7,517 nucleotides of DNA from NCBI GenBank assembly GCA_001775255.1, contig MFCJ01000048.1, positions 1 to 7,517 of the forward strand, written 5' to 3'. Source of the stretch: Candidatus Dadabacteria bacterium RIFCSPHIGHO2_12_FULL_53_21. GTDB lineage: Bacteria > Desulfobacterota_D > UBA1144 > Nemesobacterales > UBA2774. Positions 6,646-7,517 of this stretch are shown piece after piece. A program made the translations under genes and the position numbers. Each line of letters begins with the position of its first letter. Position 1 is the stretch's first letter. The notes under the pieces were generated by a model that worked only from the letters and a program-made list of their open reading frames with translations, did no database searches and was not told where the DNA came from.

Positions 6646-6793
6646 GAGCGCAGCCAACCAAGGCACAGGGTCTCTATTTTTGATTGAGTAAATAAAGCTT
6701 CGAAGTCTCACGATAATCATGTAATTTATTTTTAAAGCAAAATAGTTGGACCCGGCCACCGGACCGGAGAATCGACAGGAGGTATTAAATATA

Positions 6794-7102
6794 ATGAACA
6801 GCACAGCCGAATCGATCTGCAAAAATATAGTTTCAATATTCGCATTAATCGTAATCGCTGCTTTCCCGTTAGTCCTGTTCAGCGACTGCGACGCGGAAGC
6901 CGCCGTATACAGTAACAAGGAAAAGATATACCTGAAAGACATCACCCCGATACTCTACGAGCTCGGACGTGTGCTCGTACGAGTTCGGCTACTATCAGGG
7001 CATTGTGGAATCGCTCAGGGTGCGCCTGAACAGCGTCCCTGCTCCCCCCAGGATGGTAAACGTGCAGTCTACCGCCCTGCTCGCGATCGGCGACTATATT
7101 AG
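6794..7102 (+). CDS. N-terminal fragment of a frameshifted secreted protein
   Basis: The ATG at 6794 follows a strong AGGAGG (6777-6782) with an 11-base spacer. The first 36 residues are a signal peptide: hydrophobic core NIVSIFALIVIAAFPLVLF (11-29) and a cleavage motif A34-E35-A36 before AVYS. The mature part reads YSNKEKIYLKDITPILYELG and then loses its protein-like character (RPCSPQDGKRAVYRPARDRR) before a TAG. That tail overlaps, in another frame, the sensible coding sequence that begins around 6969. The natural reading is one gene of about 240 codons, 6794-7517, interrupted by a +1 frame change between about 6956 and 6985. A Cys at residue 32 (FSDC) does not make a good lipobox, so cleavage by signal peptidase I is preferred. 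Function unknown. Confidence 0.6.
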   Translation: MNSTAESICKNIVSIFALIVIAAFPLVLFSDCDAEAAVYSNKEKIYLKDITPILYELGRVLVRVRLLSGHCGIAQGAPEQRPCSPQDGKRAVYRPARDRRLY

Positions 7103-7517
7103 CGGGCTCAGCCTTTATACTAGGGCGTGCACGGAGCCCGACTATAATATGAAAGCCAAGATGGGATACGACGGCAGGCAGAGGCTCATCGACGCCGACA
7201 TGAAGATCAGGCAGGTGAACAAACTGATCATGAACCCCCAGGTCCAGTCCCGGGCGGCCGCCGCGCCCGATAACAGGATCGAGCAGATGTGTGCTTCGAC
7301 GTGGCCCGCCGACCAGAGGATGCAGGAATACTGCGTTAAAAACCAGACCGAGGCACTCAACAAGCTCAGTCAGATGAACCGCATGTACCCGGCGGGCTCG
7401 AGGGAAAAACAGACGATTCAGAACTGCAGCTCCCTATGGAAAAAGGGGAACACATACGATTACCGTATGGTCGTATTCTGCGTCGAGAACATACTGGGGA
7501 AACAGGCGGCTCAATAA
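6969..7517 (+). CDS. C-terminal part of the frameshifted secreted protein, with a two-copy Cys/Trp motif
   Basis: This 182-codon frame has no ribosome binding site at its GTG and no signal peptide of its own, so it is most likely the continuation of the gene starting at 6794. The first half is helical (GYYQGIVESLRVRLNSVPAPP, split at residue 20, then an alpha-rich stretch to about 90). The second half carries two related units: MCASTWPADQRMQEYCVKNQ (107-126) and NCSSLWKKGNTYDYRMVVFC (152-171). Each has Cys-x3-Trp or Cys-x3-Leu-Trp, a D-x-R-M core and a closing Cys, at C108/C122 and C153/C171, so one disulfide per unit is plausible in the periplasm. I have seen similar Cys-Trp-Met-Cys motifs in exported bacterial proteins but cannot name a family. 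The frame ends at a TAA that is also the last base triplet of the window, so nothing downstream can be seen. Confidence 0.65.
   Translation: MCSYEFGYYQGIVESLRVRLNSVPAPPRMVNVQSTALLAIGDYISGLSLYTRACTEPDYNMKAKMGYDGRQRLIDADMKIRQVNKLIMNPQVQSRAAAAPDNRIEQMCASTWPADQRMQEYCVKNQTEALNKLSQMNRMYPAGSREKQTIQNCSSLWKKGNTYDYRMVVFCVENILGKQAAQ

Noticed and set aside
6061..6945. 294-codon open frame on the - strand across the secreted-protein gene and its downstream gap
   Set aside because: It overlaps a gene with a clear signal peptide and ribosome site, its product has no recognisable domain, and it crosses intergenic DNA.
6936..6985. Programmed ribosomal frameshift
   Set aside because: No slippery heptamer, homopolymer, in-frame stop at the shift point or stimulatory site is visible; mutation or sequence error is simpler.

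Overview
The window looks like a piece of bacterial chromosome, probably from a Gram-negative organism. The signs are a quinone-type (class 2) dihydroorotate dehydrogenase, a lipoprotein with a lipobox, two small proteins with type I signal peptides, and sigma70-like promoters. I cannot place the species. Two base compositions meet here. Positions 1 to about 2,760 are clearly AT-rich, while everything from about 2,930 onward is GC-rich apart from short AT-rich intergenic patches.

Left part (1-2733, + strand): one very large gene encodes an Hsp90/GHKL-type ATPase. Its readable frame opens inside what looks like the last helix of an HD-type phosphohydrolase domain, so the gene is 5'-truncated or frameshifted at the window edge. 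HD plus Hsp90-like ATPase proteins of this build are known from bacterial conflict (defence) systems. The AT-rich composition fits an acquired island. Between this gene and the core genes (2734-2967) there is a short hairpin and a block of four 11-bp direct repeats (consensus TTGGTGTAC plus 2), which is a candidate island boundary.

Middle part (2968-5164, - strand): ychF (universal ATPase of the Obg/TRAFAC class) is followed by pyrD (pyrimidine synthesis). Their reading frames overlap by 8 bp, so they are probably one transcript. These are ordinary housekeeping genes.

Right part (5309-7517): this is a set of small exported proteins. A minus-strand lipoprotein with an HExxH motif faces a plus-strand secreted protein across a 248-bp divergent intergenic region. 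That region holds a good sigma70-like promoter for each gene and a near-perfect inverted repeat in the long leader of the plus-strand gene. After a 235-bp gap (6559-6793), which contains a possible small three-way RNA junction and a weak promoter candidate, comes a second secreted protein. It is split by a +1 frame change near 6956-6985, and its C-terminal half carries two copies of a Cys/Trp/Asp-Arg-Met/Cys motif. No function can be assigned to these exported proteins from sequence alone.

I saw no tRNA, rRNA, CRISPR array, transposase or integrase. The most notable items are the truncated HD/Hsp90-type ATPase, the 11-bp repeat block at its border, the metalloprotease-like lipoprotein, and the frameshifted cysteine-motif protein.
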